A DNA stretch of 64,000 nt from positions 124,001-188,000 of the forward strand of contig NZ_OCMY01000001.1 of NCBI RefSeq assembly GCF_900215435.1, given 5' to 3'. Source of the DNA: Candidatus Pantoea floridensis. Its GTDB lineage: Bacteria; Pseudomonadota; Gammaproteobacteria; Enterobacterales; Enterobacteriaceae. Positions within the stretch are counted from its first letter, which is position 1; every line of letters starts with the position of its first letter. A model generated the notes under the pieces. That model searched no databases, had not been told where the DNA came from, and saw nothing but the letters and a program-made list of their open reading frames with translations. The position numbers and the translations under genes were made by a program. This document shows, in pieces, positions 9,106 to 20,832 of the stretch.

Positions 9106-9603
9106 TTACTCAGCATCAGCCGGCGCTGGCGGGGTTTTGCCATCGTGCGGACCTTTTTCCGTTAAGCGTTTCTCAAAGTTCGCGTTGTACTGTTTTTTCT
9201 GTTCTGGCGTCAGCACGTTATAGATTTTGTTCTGGGTTTCCATCATCTGCAGAGCGCGATCTTTCGCGTTCGCGGTCATCTTCTCGGCCTGCGCTTCGGC
9301 TTTCGCGCGGTCAAAGGTATCGGAAGCGATGATGGCATGGTCAGCACGACGCTCTTCCAGCGACGGGCGTTTCATCTCTTTATGGCTATCTCGCAGGATA
9401 GTTTTGATTTGCGCTTTCTGCGCATCCGTTAGATTCAGTCCTTTAAACATCATCTCCATGCCGTGATGGCGCATCGGCGGCTTGTGCATCGGTTTTTCAC
9501 TGCCCGCTGGCGGCGGAGTCAGATTGTCTGCCGCAGCATGGACGATATTTGCAGCACCAAGAGCCATTGCGGTAGCCAGGAAAACAGAAGTTAATTTACG
9601 CAT
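9106..9603 (-). CDS. spy: Periplasmic ATP-independent chaperone Spy
   Basis: A 165-residue LTXXQ-family protein matching E. coli Spy. A signal peptide covers about residues 1-24 (ending VHA/AAD). The mature part is rich in Met, Lys and Glu and contains LNLTDAQKAQIKTILRDSHKEMKRPSLEERRA, an IIASDTFDRAKAEAQAEKM helix and LTPEQKKQYNANFEKRLTEK, the two LTxxQ motifs. The reading frame extends 21 codons upstream to 9666, but the ATG at 9603 starts the signal peptide. Spy dimers hold unfolded periplasmic proteins and in E. coli are induced by Cpx and Bae under envelope stress. Confidence 0.93.
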   Translation of the reverse strand: MRKLTSVFLATAMALGAANIVHAAADNLTPPPAGSEKPMHKPPMRHHGMEMMFKGLNLTDAQKAQIKTILRDSHKEMKRPSLEERRADHAIIASDTFDRAKAEAQAEKMTANAKDRALQMMETQNKIYNVLTPEQKKQYNANFEKRLTEKGPHDGKTPPAPADAE

Positions 9604-9930
9604 AATATTGTCCTTACTTATCAGTTTAATGACGACAGCCTGTGTCGCGTCTTCGGAAACAAGCATACGACGCTGAACGTCAACTACTCAGAGGCTGAGT
9701 AAAGCCCTGAAAGCATAAAAGACAAAAATCAGGCAATCATGGAGAGAAAGCGAAGAAATGCGTGAGGATTTGAAAAAGTTTATGACAATCAAAGGAAAAA
9801 GGCAGGAATTAAGGAGGAGTGTAACGGCATTGTCGGTTTTCAGAAAGGGAAATGTGCGCGGTGCCAGCGTCATCTCCGAAATGTCCCTCTCCCATCGGCG
9901 GGAGAGGATTAGGGTGAAGGTGAAAGCACA
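9604..9930. other. Intergenic region: spy upstream and astE downstream
   Basis: A 327-bp stretch holding the spy promoter region (leftward) and the 3' end of the ast operon. A CCTCTCCC/GGGAGAGG hairpin at 9886-9907, with the trailing GGATTAGGGTGA typical of a short palindromic element common in many proteobacterial genomes, lies 23 nt after the astE stop. A 57-codon open frame from 9758 has no ribosome site and runs through this hairpin, so it is not called as a gene. Confidence 0.6.
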
Positions 9931-10926
9931 TTAAAGCGCCAGCGCCTGCGTCTGCTCATTCTCTTCCACCAGCATCAGTCCTGCACGTAATCCTGGTGCG
10001 ACGTGAGGATTGGGAAACAGCACAAATTCGCGCGCTTGCTGCACGTAATAGCGCGTGTCGCCCTCCTCTGCCAGCAGCGTGCCCTGCGGGAAGGCGGTAA
10101 AGTTCAAGGTTTCCGGCCCCATATGCAGGACAAACTTCTCACCGTGGCGGGTAATTTGCTGCGCCACGCGATAATGACGCGGACGTTCACGCACGTCCGG
10201 CAACGTCTCGCCATACAGCAGCGCCGCCAGCGCCTGCTGTACCCCAGCAAACTGGCTCAAATCGTTTTCACCAAAAGGTAAAGCTTTTCCCAGCTCTAGC
10301 GTGCAGCTCGCCGCATCATGGTGTTCACAGCTGTAATGGGTAAAGGTGCCGCCGGGTGAACGATGGAACACCAGCGCTTCCAGTTCCGCCGCCGCTAACC
10401 AATGCATAAATTCTTCAGGCCACGGATTCGGATTGAGTGGCATCACGCCAAATCGCGCATGATATGAGCCGCGAATAGCAGTATGCAGATCGAGATGCCA
10501 GCGCACTTCATGATCGAGGCAGGCACGCCAGAAATTCTCCAGCTCCTGCTCCAGCTGTAACACACGCTGCGCTTCCGGCACATCAGCCACCTGCTGCCAG
10601 CGTCCGCCAAACAGCCGGTTGATATCGTATTGCTGATAGCGTTTACCGCTGCGTAACGCCGCGGGATTACCTAAAATCACCAGCAGGCGCACCGCTAGCG
10701 GCTTTTCACCTTTTAACAGCGGCGTCATCAATAGGTTGAGAATTTCAACCGGCGCGGTTTCATTGCCGTGAATGCCGGCGGAAAGCACTAAAGCCTGCTG
10801 CGTCGCGGTATGCGGTGTGAGGGACAACAGTCCCTCATTATGCCATTGCCAACGAAGATGTTCGTTGCTGCCCTCTTTTTGCTGTGGCGGCACACCAGAC
10901 AGTGTCTGCTGTAAAAAATCCTGCAT
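9931..10926 (-). CDS. astE: Succinylglutamate desuccinylase AstE
   Basis: A 331-residue zinc carboxypeptidase-like enzyme, last step of the arginine succinyltransferase pathway, which splits N-succinylglutamate into succinate and glutamate. The zinc motif HGNE in SAGIHGNETAPVE (about residues 50-62) and the third His in WHLDLHTAIRGS (near 147) are present, as is the Glu region CTLELGKALPFG. The frame extends upstream to 10995, but the ATG at 10926 has AGGAG upstream and matches the family start. It lies 46 nt after astB, the only real gap in the operon, and a stem-loop fills that gap. Confidence 0.94.
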   Translation of the reverse strand: MQDFLQQTLSGVPPQQKEGSNEHLRWQWHNEGLLSLTPHTATQQALVLSAGIHGNETAPVEILNLLMTPLLKGEKPLAVRLLVILGNPAALRSGKRYQQYDINRLFGGRWQQVADVPEAQRVLQLEQELENFWRACLDHEVRWHLDLHTAIRGSYHARFGVMPLNPNPWPEEFMHWLAAAELEALVFHRSPGGTFTHYSCEHHDAASCTLELGKALPFGENDLSQFAGVQQALAALLYGETLPDVRERPRHYRVAQQITRHGEKFVLHMGPETLNFTAFPQGTLLAEEGDTRYYVQQAREFVLFPNPHVAPGLRAGLMLVEENEQTQALAL

Positions 10927-10939
10927 GTTCACTCCTTTT

Positions 10940-10976
10940 TTAACGACGTGGGGCGAACCTCTCGCCCCGGCGTTAA
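10940..10976 (-). other. Intercistronic stem-loop between astB and astE
   Basis: TTAACG on the left and CGTTAA on the right enclose a perfect GGGGCGA/TCGCCCC inner stem with a 5-nt loop. It begins within the last codons of astB and ends just before the astE ribosome site. No U-tract follows, so it is more likely an mRNA processing or stability element than a terminator. Confidence 0.55.
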
Positions 10977-12300
10977 CGCTGAAACGCGTAGACACTGCCT
11001 AAGTCTAGCAGCTGCGTCAGCTCATCCAGCGCAATGCGCCCTTCACGCAGAAGCTGCGGATCGGCTAAATCCGCCTGGGTTAAGCGATCGCGATAGTGAC
11101 GGTCAACCCAATCATTCAATGTGGCGAACAGACGATCGTTCATCAGTACGGCTGGATTCAGCGCCTGGCGCTCAGCTTCCGTTAACACCACGCGCAAGCG
11201 TAAACATGCTGGACCGCCACCGTTAAACATACTTTCTCGCAGGTCAAACACGCTAAGTTCACGAATGGGGCCGCCGCTCTCCACCAGCTCACTGAGATAG
11301 CGCCACACGCCAGCATGTTGACGCGACTCTTCCGGCAGCACCAGCAGCATGCCACCCTCAGCACGTTGTAACAGCTGGCTGTTAAACAAATACGTATTTA
11401 CTGCATCGCTAACCGAGACGCTATCACGCGGCACTTCAATCGGCTGGAAACCGCTGACGCGCGCGGCGAGATCGTTGAGCAGTTGCGGTTGATTAACAAA
11501 TGCATCCTGATGGCAGAACAGCACCTGCTGATTACTCACCGCAATCACATCGTTATGGAATACGCCCTGGTCAATAACCGCTGGATTCTGCTGGGCAAAC
11601 AGCGTGCGCTCAGGGTTAAGCTGATGCAAACGCGCCACCGCTTCGCTGGCCTCACGCGTTTGCCGTGCCGGATAGCGTGCAGGTGTGGCACCCTGCTGCT
11701 GGCCATCACGACCATAGATAAACAACTGCACGCCAGCTTCACCATAGTCAGCGCCAAAGCGATTATGATTCGCCGCACCTTCATCACCAAACTGCGCCAC
11801 CTGTGGTAACGCATCGTGCACGCTGAAGTGCTGCGTGTCGCGGAAAATGGCGCGCAAAAGATCGGCCGTTTCCGGCGCTTCGATAGCGCGATGGAATTTG
11901 TTATTGAGGTTGGCGACGGTGAAGTGGACGCGACCATCGGCGCTGTCAGCCGAGGGAGAAACCGTAGCGGCATTCGCCACCCACATAGCTGAAGCCGAGC
12001 TAGCCGACGAAAGCAGTTGCGGTGCCTGCTTTGCCGCTTGCGCCAGCACTTGCTCATCGCTGCCGCTAAAGCCAAGCTGACGCAGCAGCGGCAGATTAGG
12101 ACGCTCATGCGGCGGGATGACCCCCTGCACGTAGCCCATATCAGCCAGCGTTTTCATCTTCAGCAACCCCTGTTTCGCCGCCAAACGCGGATTCGAAGGT
12201 TGCAGCTGATTGCGCGTCGACGCCTCATTACCAAACGACAGCCCGGCATAATGGTGCGTCAAACCGACCAATCCATCAAAGTTGGCTTCAAACGCTTTCA

Positions 12301-12301
<1 letters not shown>
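10973..12301 (-). CDS. astB: N-succinylarginine dihydrolase AstB
   Basis: A 442-residue amidinotransferase-fold enzyme that releases two ammonia and CO2 from succinylarginine to give succinylornithine. It aligns with E. coli AstB (447 aa) from the start [22 protein letters not shown] onward. Conserved regions carrying the catalytic residues are present: [19 protein letters not shown] (His) and the C-terminal [11 protein letters not shown] (Cys). The start is the ATG at 12301, which overlaps the astD stop as TAATG; a longer frame to 12415 is only a shadow of astD. The overlap implies translational coupling. Confidence 0.95.
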
Positions 12302-14791
<2,490 letters not shown>

Positions 14792-14795
<4 letters not shown>

Positions 14796-16012
14796 GATGT
14801 GGCTCCTTTGAGCACGCGTTCACAGGCACGTTCGAAGCGTGCCAATCCTTCCTTCACCTCACGCTCGCTGATGTTGAGCGCGGGCGCAAAGCGCACCACG
14901 TTGGCGCCAGCAATCAGAACCATTACGCCCTCTTCGGCGGCAGTAAGGTTGAACTGCTTGGCTTTACCGGCGAAGTCGTCATTGAGTACCGCGCCAATTA
15001 ACAGGCCAAGGCCGCGTACTTCTTTAAATACCGGCAGACGCTGATTCAACTCTTGCAGCGCGGCGACAAACCATTGATGACGCTCGGCAACGCCCGCCAT
15101 GAAATCAGGCTGATTGATCAGCTCCATCACTTTTCCCGCCACGGCACCGGCCAGCGGGTTGCCGCCATAGGTGGTGCCATGCGTACCCACGCCCATCACC
15201 TGCGCCAAATCTTCGCGCGTTAACATGGCACCAATCGGGAAGCCGCCACCCAGCGCTTTAGCGGTGGTGAGCACATCTGGCGTCACACCGTAGTGCATGT
15301 AGGCATACAGCGAACCGGTACGGCCTACGCCGCTCTGTACCTCATCAAAGATCAGCACCGCGTGATGTTTATCGCACAGTTCACGCAGGCCGCGCAGGAA
15401 GGAAGGGTCGGCAGGCAGCACGCCACCTTCACCCTGGATAGGCTCGACGATCACCGCGCAAGTTTGATCATTAATTAACGCCGCCGCTGACGCCAAATCG
15501 TTAAAGACAGCATGGTCAATCGCCGGAGGCAGCGGAGAAAAATCACGGGAGTAAGCTGGCTGCCCACCCGCAGTCACGGTGAACAGCGTGCGGCCGTGGA
15601 AGGCATTCTTAAACGCCACGATGCCATTTTTCTCGGCCCCGAAACGATCGTGTGCCGTTTTACGCGCCAGCTTAAGTGCCGCTTCATTCGCTTCAGCACC
15701 GGAGTTACAAAAGAACACGCGGTCGGCAAAAGTGGCATCAATCAGCTGTTTGGCAAGACGCAGGATCGGTTCATTGGTGTAGCCATTCCCGGTATGCCAC
15801 AATTTACCGGCTTGCTCAGTCAGCGCCTGTTGTAACGCAGGATGTGCATGACCCAGCGCGTTAACGGCAATGCCGCCGGCAAAATCGATATACTCTTTTC
15901 CCTGCTGATCCCACAGCGTCGAGCCCTCAGCGCGTACCGGTACAAAAGCCGCCGGAGCATAAACCGGCATCATCCATTGATCGAAATCGTGACGCGAAAC
16001 CTGCAGTGACAT
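14792..16012 (-). CDS. astC: Succinylornithine transaminase AstC
   Basis: A 406-residue class III PLP aminotransferase, first gene of astCADBE. It transfers the amino group of succinylornithine to 2-oxoglutarate. The glycine-rich [17 protein letters not shown] (about residues 103-119), the [13 protein letters not shown] motif with the PLP-ring Asp, and the Schiff-base Lys in [11 protein letters not shown] are all present. It could also act in arginine synthesis as an ArgD-like enzyme, but the operon context fixes its main role in nitrogen scavenging. A sigma-54 promoter lies about 80 bp upstream. Confidence 0.95.
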
Positions 16013-16889
16013 AGCCCGTTCTCCTGCTTCACATTTAGCAAAGCCTTTGTTTTAAAATTGTTAAAAATGTTAAGTGACCGCTCTACTGTATATTGCAGTT
16101 AGCGTGCCAGCCAGCAGGGAAAATGCATAAATGCCTGGACACTACGAAATATCAATAACTTAATCACCACCACTATTCACATAAATTGCATAAAAAGTGA
16201 ATAAATGTCTGATGAACGTTGAACGCCAGAGATTTATTTAGCGGATTTATGCATCTGCAAAATGAAATATTGCTTTTGTGATCGCACAGGAAATATTTCG
16301 CCAAAAAGGCGCAGCTGAAGCACTTTTTTGGGGCATACATGCTCGCGCGTGGTGCAAATAAAGATAAAAAGTGGGTCGAACCGGGCGTGCTCAATGTCAG
16401 AGTGTTTTAACAATTGCGTAGCAGGGTTGAATATTATTTAAGCAGGCATGCGTTTATCCAACGTTCAATATCATTTCATGACGAAGGTTATTATCATAAT
16501 GGAAATAAACAGACACAAAGCCATGAACCAAGTAATTACCCTGCTAATGATTAGCCAGATTTGAATATTTCCTTTGGAACAATAATGCATAGGCTTGTGC
16601 TATTTAACCAACAATGAATTTAAGATATTTACGCATCTTTAATTTATAAAAATTGCACTAATATCAATTAACTAAGTATTATTTCTAGTTTTAACCCTTG
16701 CTTATTATGGATAAGTTTCTCCAATGTAAAATTCCGCATAATGGAATTAAAGATTAAAAATCACACAAAAAGCCAATTGGAAATATTTAGTTACATATAT
16801 TGCACTGTCGATCTTGAACCTTTTGTGTCATTTTCTTTTCACCCCAAATCTGGGGATAAAATTAAAAAATATCACAGGGTAAAAATTAA
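16013..16889. other. Divergent regulatory region between astC and the porin gene
   Basis: An 877-bp AT-rich stretch without a credible gene. The astC side holds the sigma-54 promoter, a perfect inverted repeat TATTCAC-N16-GTGAATA at 16174-16203, and an NtrC-like half-site TGGTGCA at 16350-16356. The porin side has an OmpR-like TTTAGTTACATA at 16785-16796 and a small CCCC/GGGG hairpin (16842-16855) in the likely leader. Those last assignments are weak motif matches. The long A/T-rich leader is usual for porin genes under OmpR, H-NS and small-RNA control. Confidence 0.5.
16094..16109 (-). promoter_or_regulatory. Sigma-54 promoter of astCADBE
   Basis: On the minus strand TGGCAC-N5-CTGCA gives the -24 GG and -12 GC elements with correct spacing, about 82 bp before the astC ATG. 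E. coli astC is likewise driven by sigma-54 and NtrC under nitrogen limitation. Confidence 0.75.
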
Positions 16890-17963
16890 ATGATGAAGCG
16901 CTCCTTACTGGCAGCAGTGATGCCTTTACTGCTGGGACTTTCTACGGCTCAGGCCGCCGAAATCTATAACAAAGATGGCAATAAGCTGGATCTGACCGGC
17001 AAAATTAACGTCTCGCATCTGTTTTCTGATAACGATGCGGCCGATGGTGATAATTCGTCTTATACCCGTCTGGGCTTTAAAGGCGAAACCAAAATTAATG
17101 ACCAACTGACCGGATATGGTCAGTGGCAGTACCAGTACAGCTTGAGCAACTCTGAAGGCACCGACGCGCAGACCGGCAACAAAACCCGTCTGGGCTTTGC
17201 CGGTCTGAAGTTTGGTCAGTTCGGTTCCGTGGATTATGGTCGTAACTATGGCCTGATCTATGACGTGCTGGGCTATACCGATATGCTGCCATTCTTCGGC
17301 GGTGATTCCGGTTATACCGATGCATTTCTTTCTGGCCGCTCGGGCGGCGTGCTGACCTGGCGCAATAAAGATTTCTTCGGTCTGGTAAAAGGCTGGAGCG
17401 TGGCCGCTCAGTATGAAGGTAAAAACGATCGCACCGATCCGAGTGTCGCGGTGCGCCGTTCGAATGGGGATGGCTACGCGCTCTCTACCTCCTATGATTT
17501 CGATTTCGGTTTGAGTTTGGTCGGCGCATACGCCAGCCTGGATCGCACCAATGCGCAGAACCTGGCCACACGTGGTGAAGGCGAGAAAGCACAGCACTGG
17601 ACTGCCGGCCTGAAATACGATGCTAACCAGATCTACCTGGCCACCATCTACGGCGAAACGCTGAACGCCACGCCAATTAGCGGTGGCTTTGCGAACAAAG
17701 CAGTGAACTTTGAAGCGGTTGCGCAGTATCAGTTCCTGAACGGCCTGCGTCCCTCTGTTGGCTATGTCTCGTCGAAAGGCAAAGACATTGAAAATATTGG
17801 CGATGCTGACATCTTTAAATACGTTGCAGTCGGCGTAACCTACTACTTCAACAAAAACATGTCCGTGTACAGCGAATATAAAATCAACCTGTTGAAAGAC
17901 AACAATGCGCTGAATATTCCAACTGACGATGTGACCGCGGTAGGTTTGGTGTATCAGTTTTAA
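16890..17963 (+). CDS. General porin of the OmpC/OmpF/PhoE family
   Basis: A 357-residue outer-membrane trimeric porin. The signal peptide is about residues 1-22 (ending AQA), and the mature protein starts [17 protein letters not shown] as in OmpC/OmpF. Alternating beta-strand pattern and the C-terminal Phe (VGLVYQF), the BamA signal, are intact. The constriction-loop L3 motif, usually PEFGG, reads PFFGG here, followed by [12 protein letters not shown]. Two ATGs are adjacent; the first gives the better spacing from AGGG. I cannot decide between OmpC, OmpF and other paralogues, so no symbol is given. Confidence 0.92.
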   Translation: MMKRSLLAAVMPLLLGLSTAQAAEIYNKDGNKLDLTGKINVSHLFSDNDAADGDNSSYTRLGFKGETKINDQLTGYGQWQYQYSLSNSEGTDAQTGNKTRLGFAGLKFGQFGSVDYGRNYGLIYDVLGYTDMLPFFGGDSGYTDAFLSGRSGGVLTWRNKDFFGLVKGWSVAAQYEGKNDRTDPSVAVRRSNGDGYALSTSYDFDFGLSLVGAYASLDRTNAQNLATRGEGEKAQHWTAGLKYDANQIYLATIYGETLNATPISGGFANKAVNFEAVAQYQFLNGLRPSVGYVSSKGKDIENIGDADIFKYVAVGVTYYFNKNMSVYSEYKINLLKDNNALNIPTDDVTAVGLVYQF

Positions 17964-18015
17964 CCGGCAGTACCCTCATGGCATCTTCGGCTAGTGTCGG
18001 CTGAAGATGAGCAAA

Positions 18016-18041
18016 GGGCAGCGCAAGCTGCCCATTTTTTT
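18016..18041 (+). terminator. Intrinsic terminator after the porin gene
   Basis: GGGCAGC/GCTGCCC stem with a GCAA tetraloop followed by seven T residues. Confidence 0.9.
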
Positions 18042-18047
18042 GTTTTC

Positions 18048-19484
18048 TCAGGGTGCCAGCAAATTAAAGCGGCTCTCCTGGTCCTGATCCAGCGAGAATG
18101 GCGGCTGCAGCTGTAGGATGATTTCATTCGATGTGACGTGATTCTGCTTAGTGTCCTCCAGCATCACCGACAAGCGATAACTGTTGCGAGCCCCTGGCGA
18201 GCTATCCCACGCGGGGATAATCACGCTCCAGCCCTGAGGATCATTCGGATTCGCGCCTGGCGTCAGGCTCAGCGCCTGGGTATCGCCCTGCCACAGCACT
18301 TTCGCGATGGGATTGGTGCTACGAATCTGCAATTTAAGCGGCAAACTTTCCCCGCCATTCAGCTGCCACGGCGGCGTAGCGAGAAATACCGATAGCGTTT
18401 TGCGCTGACGGAACTCCAGCACCGGCGTGGTGGAACGCGTGACATTATCGTAGCGGCTGCCGCGCAGCGAGTGTGCTTCCGCAACGTTATTGGGGCTCAA
18501 CTGCTGGCTCAGCGCCACACCAAAACGGTAGTTGAGGCGTAAGCCCAGCTGATCCTGGCTTTCACCGGTATCACTGGTTTTATGGCTGGCCGACAGCGTG
18601 ACCAGCGGCACCGGCGTATAGGTCACACCAAACGTGAGCGCTGAAGGATTATGGTAGCGGTTACCGGAACTAAAGAGATCAACGTCATCCCCCAGATATT
18701 GCTGCCAGCTGACCGATGCGCCTAACTGACGATACTGAGGCAAATAGCCCTGCGTGGTGAAGTCATAGCCACGCGCCAGACGCTGCTGCTGGAAGGGATC
18801 GCGATCCTGCCACCCTGACAGCGGGGTGTAATAATTGGCGGAAAAACGCAGATAATCGCCCCACGCTTCCGTTCCCAGCGAGGCACGTTGCTGCCCGCTA
18901 TTGAACATGCGATCGACAAAACCGTTATAACCCAGCAACCATTTACCCGCGACCCAGCGCTGGCCAAGGCCAACGTTGCCCACCAATCCATCATCGGTCT
19001 GATGAAACCCCACCTGGCTGAACGTCAGATAACGGTAGTTATCGGCCCAGGGTGTCAGCAGTGAGGCGCCGCTACCGTTGAAGTTTCCGTCGATATCGAC
19101 GTTAAAGTCGATCTGCGCTCTGCCATAAGGTGACAGCAGCGACTGCCCTTCATCCACCAGCCGACTTCCCACCTCATCGCGGAAATGATTAAAAGCCCAG
19201 AGGCTGGCTTGCTGGCTCAGGGCATTATCATCACTGCTGTTCTGGCTGGCTTCGCCAATACTTTTCGCGATGGTCGCCAGTTTTTTATCGAATGCCGCCG
19301 TTTCATCCTGATAGCCCAATGCTGGCAACGCATCGGCCATTTTCTGGAAACGTGTGGGATCGCTAAACGGCGTATCCGAGAGTTTAGTATCGGTAATCAG
19401 CGCCAGAGCGGGCGTGGCAGCGGCCAGTAAGGATATGCCAGAAACGTAACGCACGCTTTTGAGTGATAGCAAAGTAGATAACAT
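18048..19484 (-). CDS. ychO: Inverse-autotransporter-like outer-membrane barrel protein YchO
   Basis: A 478-residue relative of E. coli YchO, an intimin/invasin-like protein that has the N-terminal beta-barrel domain but lacks long passenger repeats. A signal-like segment covers about residues 1-30. Family blocks are LLSPYGRAQIDFNVD, YRYLTFSQVGFHQTDDGLVGNVGLGQRW, the conserved SLGTEAWGDYLRFSANYY, ARGYDFTTQGYLPQY and SLRGSRYDNV, then one Ig-like C-terminal domain. A TTG at 19490 is in frame, but the ATG at 19484 is preferred. Neither has a clear ribosome site. In E. coli it is linked to motility and invasion phenotypes; its role here is not shown. Confidence 0.85.
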   Translation of the reverse strand: MLSTLLSLKSVRYVSGISLLAAATPALALITDTKLSDTPFSDPTRFQKMADALPALGYQDETAAFDKKLATIAKSIGEASQNSSDDNALSQQASLWAFNHFRDEVGSRLVDEGQSLLSPYGRAQIDFNVDIDGNFNGSGASLLTPWADNYRYLTFSQVGFHQTDDGLVGNVGLGQRWVAGKWLLGYNGFVDRMFNSGQQRASLGTEAWGDYLRFSANYYTPLSGWQDRDPFQQQRLARGYDFTTQGYLPQYRQLGASVSWQQYLGDDVDLFSSGNRYHNPSALTFGVTYTPVPLVTLSASHKTSDTGESQDQLGLRLNYRFGVALSQQLSPNNVAEAHSLRGSRYDNVTRSTTPVLEFRQRKTLSVFLATPPWQLNGGESLPLKLQIRSTNPIAKVLWQGDTQALSLTPGANPNDPQGWSVIIPAWDSSPGARNSYRLSVMLEDTKQNHVTSNEIILQLQPPFSLDQDQESRFNLLAP

Positions 19485-19683
19485 AGTCAAAAATAGGGTT
19501 CGGCTCAGCTCATAATTAGAGGTAGATCACAAAATTGCATCTGTCTACCCTAGCACATTCTGCGCTAAGTGCCGGGGATGTCGGGTGCGGATTAGGACAA
19601 TGACGAGCCGGGGACAACGATTTTGCTGAGCGGAAGGGTTAAGAAAACGTGCGGCATCGTGATGTTACGGCACGCGTTGACCA

Positions 19684-19739
19684 GGTGGGCATAAATGCCC
19701 ACCCTACGCAGTTTTGTAGGGCCGGCATTTATGCCGACC
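19684..19739. repeat. Paired-hairpin 3' repeat, copy A (after cheZ)
   Basis: Two hairpins, GGTGGGCAT-AA-ATGCCCACC at 19684-19703 and GGCCGGCAT-TT-ATGCCGACC at 19720-19739 (one mismatch). They are joined by CTAC and GTAG segments that can pair with each other, giving a cloverleaf-like whole. It starts 13 nt after the cheZ stop. It belongs to a family with copies at 24625, 26564, 35056 and 59762. Confidence 0.8.
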
Positions 19740-19752
19740 GCTCGCGGAAAAA

Positions 19753-20394
19753 TTAAAACCCTAAGCTATCCAGCAGGTCATCAACCTGATCCTGGTTCGC
19801 CACCACGCCGGGTGCATTGGCATGGATCTGCGGACCGTTCAGCAGGCTATTGCCCTCTTTACGGGCCGCCGCGTTCGCTTCTGGCATGTTTTCCAGCAGC
19901 ACCATCAGCAGTTGACGTTCGATCTCCTGAATCACATCCATCATGCGCTTGATCACCTGACCGGTAAGGTCCTGGAAATCCTGTGCCATCATGATTTCGA
20001 GCAACTGCTTATTGGTATACGACGTGTGTCCCGGAACGTCAGTCAGGAACTGGCGCGTATCCGAAACCAACTCGCGCGCATCGGTCAGTTCAATCGGATT
20101 TTCAAACCACGCGTCCCAGCGGCCTTTCAGCTGGTTGGCGTTGGCTTCCATTTGGTCCTGGTGTGGCTGCGCGGCTTCAACGCAGTTCAACGCACGTTCA
20201 GCCGCCTGCGCCGTCATTTGCACAACATAGTCCAGACGATCGCGCGCATCAGGAATCGCTTCCGCCGCTTCAGCAATCGCCTGGTCTAACCCGAGCTCAC
20301 GCAGACTGTCACGCAGCATGCGCGTCAGTGAGCCGATGCGGGTAATAATGTCGTGTGCCGAGGCTTCTTCGGTTGATTTCGGAAGGTCGCTCAT
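19753..20394 (-). CDS. cheZ: CheY-P phosphatase CheZ
   Basis: A 213-residue helical protein that speeds dephosphorylation of CheY-P at the receptor array. It closely matches E. coli CheZ. The active-site segment [20 protein letters not shown] includes the essential Asp and Gln, and the C-terminal CheY-binding tail [10 protein letters not shown] is intact. A GTG one codon upstream is in frame; the ATG at 20394 has AGGAG 5 nt away. It is the last gene of the receptor-cheRBYZ unit, 9 nt after cheY. flhB, which follows cheZ in E. coli, is absent. Confidence 0.95.
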   Translation of the reverse strand: MSDLPKSTEEASAHDIITRIGSLTRMLRDSLRELGLDQAIAEAAEAIPDARDRLDYVVQMTAQAAERALNCVEAAQPHQDQMEANANQLKGRWDAWFENPIELTDARELVSDTRQFLTDVPGHTSYTNKQLLEIMMAQDFQDLTGQVIKRMMDVIQEIERQLLMVLLENMPEANAAARKEGNSLLNGPQIHANAPGVVANQDQVDDLLDSLGF

Positions 20395-20403
20395 CACATC
20401 TCC

Positions 20404-20793
20404 TTACATACCCAGTTTTTCGAATATTTTGCCTAACTTCTCTTCCAGCGTGGCGGCAGTGAACGGTTTCACTACGTAGCCACTGGCACCCGCCTGTGCT
20501 GCCGCGATGATGTTTTCTTTCTTCGCTTCGGCAGTCACCATCAGCACCGGCAGTTTACTCAGCGCGGCATCTGCACGAATGGTCTGCAGCAGTTCCAGAC
20601 CGTCCATGTTGGGCATGTTCCAATCAGAGACCACGAAATCAAAGCCGCCAGCACGCAGTTTGGTCAGCGCATCCACGCCGTCTTCTGCTTCTTCGACGTT
20701 ATTGAATCCCAGCTCTTTTAGCAGGTTACGGACGATACGACGCATCGTATTGAAGTCATCCACCACCAAAAAGCGCATATTTTTATCAGCCAT
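20404..20793 (-). CDS. cheY: Chemotaxis response regulator CheY
   Basis: A 129-residue single receiver domain that binds the flagellar switch when phosphorylated by CheA. Acid pocket residues near 12-13 (VVDDFN), phospho-acceptor Asp57 in [12 protein letters not shown], Thr87 in MVTAEAKKE and Lys109 in YVVKPFT are all in place. It is nearly identical in pattern to E. coli CheY, with no output domain. It sits between cheB and cheZ. Confidence 0.97.
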   Translation of the reverse strand: MADKNMRFLVVDDFNTMRRIVRNLLKELGFNNVEEAEDGVDALTKLRAGGFDFVVSDWNMPNMDGLELLQTIRADAALSKLPVLMVTAEAKKENIIAAAQAGASGYVVKPFTAATLEEKLGKIFEKLGM

Positions 20794-20832
20794 ATCTACT
20801 CCTGTGTTGTCTCGTCCAGCAGGACGGGCTCG

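Noticed and set aside
9758..9933. 57-codon plus-strand frame between spy and astE
   Set aside because: No ribosome site and it reads through a palindromic hairpin, ending inside the astE stop region.
16173..16394. 73-codon minus-strand frame upstream of astC
   Set aside because: Falls in the regulatory region, overlaps the inverted repeat and NtrC-like site, and has no start signals.
16926..17597. 223-codon minus-strand frame opposite the porin gene
   Set aside because: Antisense shadow; product is Ile/Gly-rich without domain features.
19684..19739. Short palindromic repeats considered as a CRISPR array
   Set aside because: Repeats are scattered singly across the window, vary in stem sequence and have no regular spacers.
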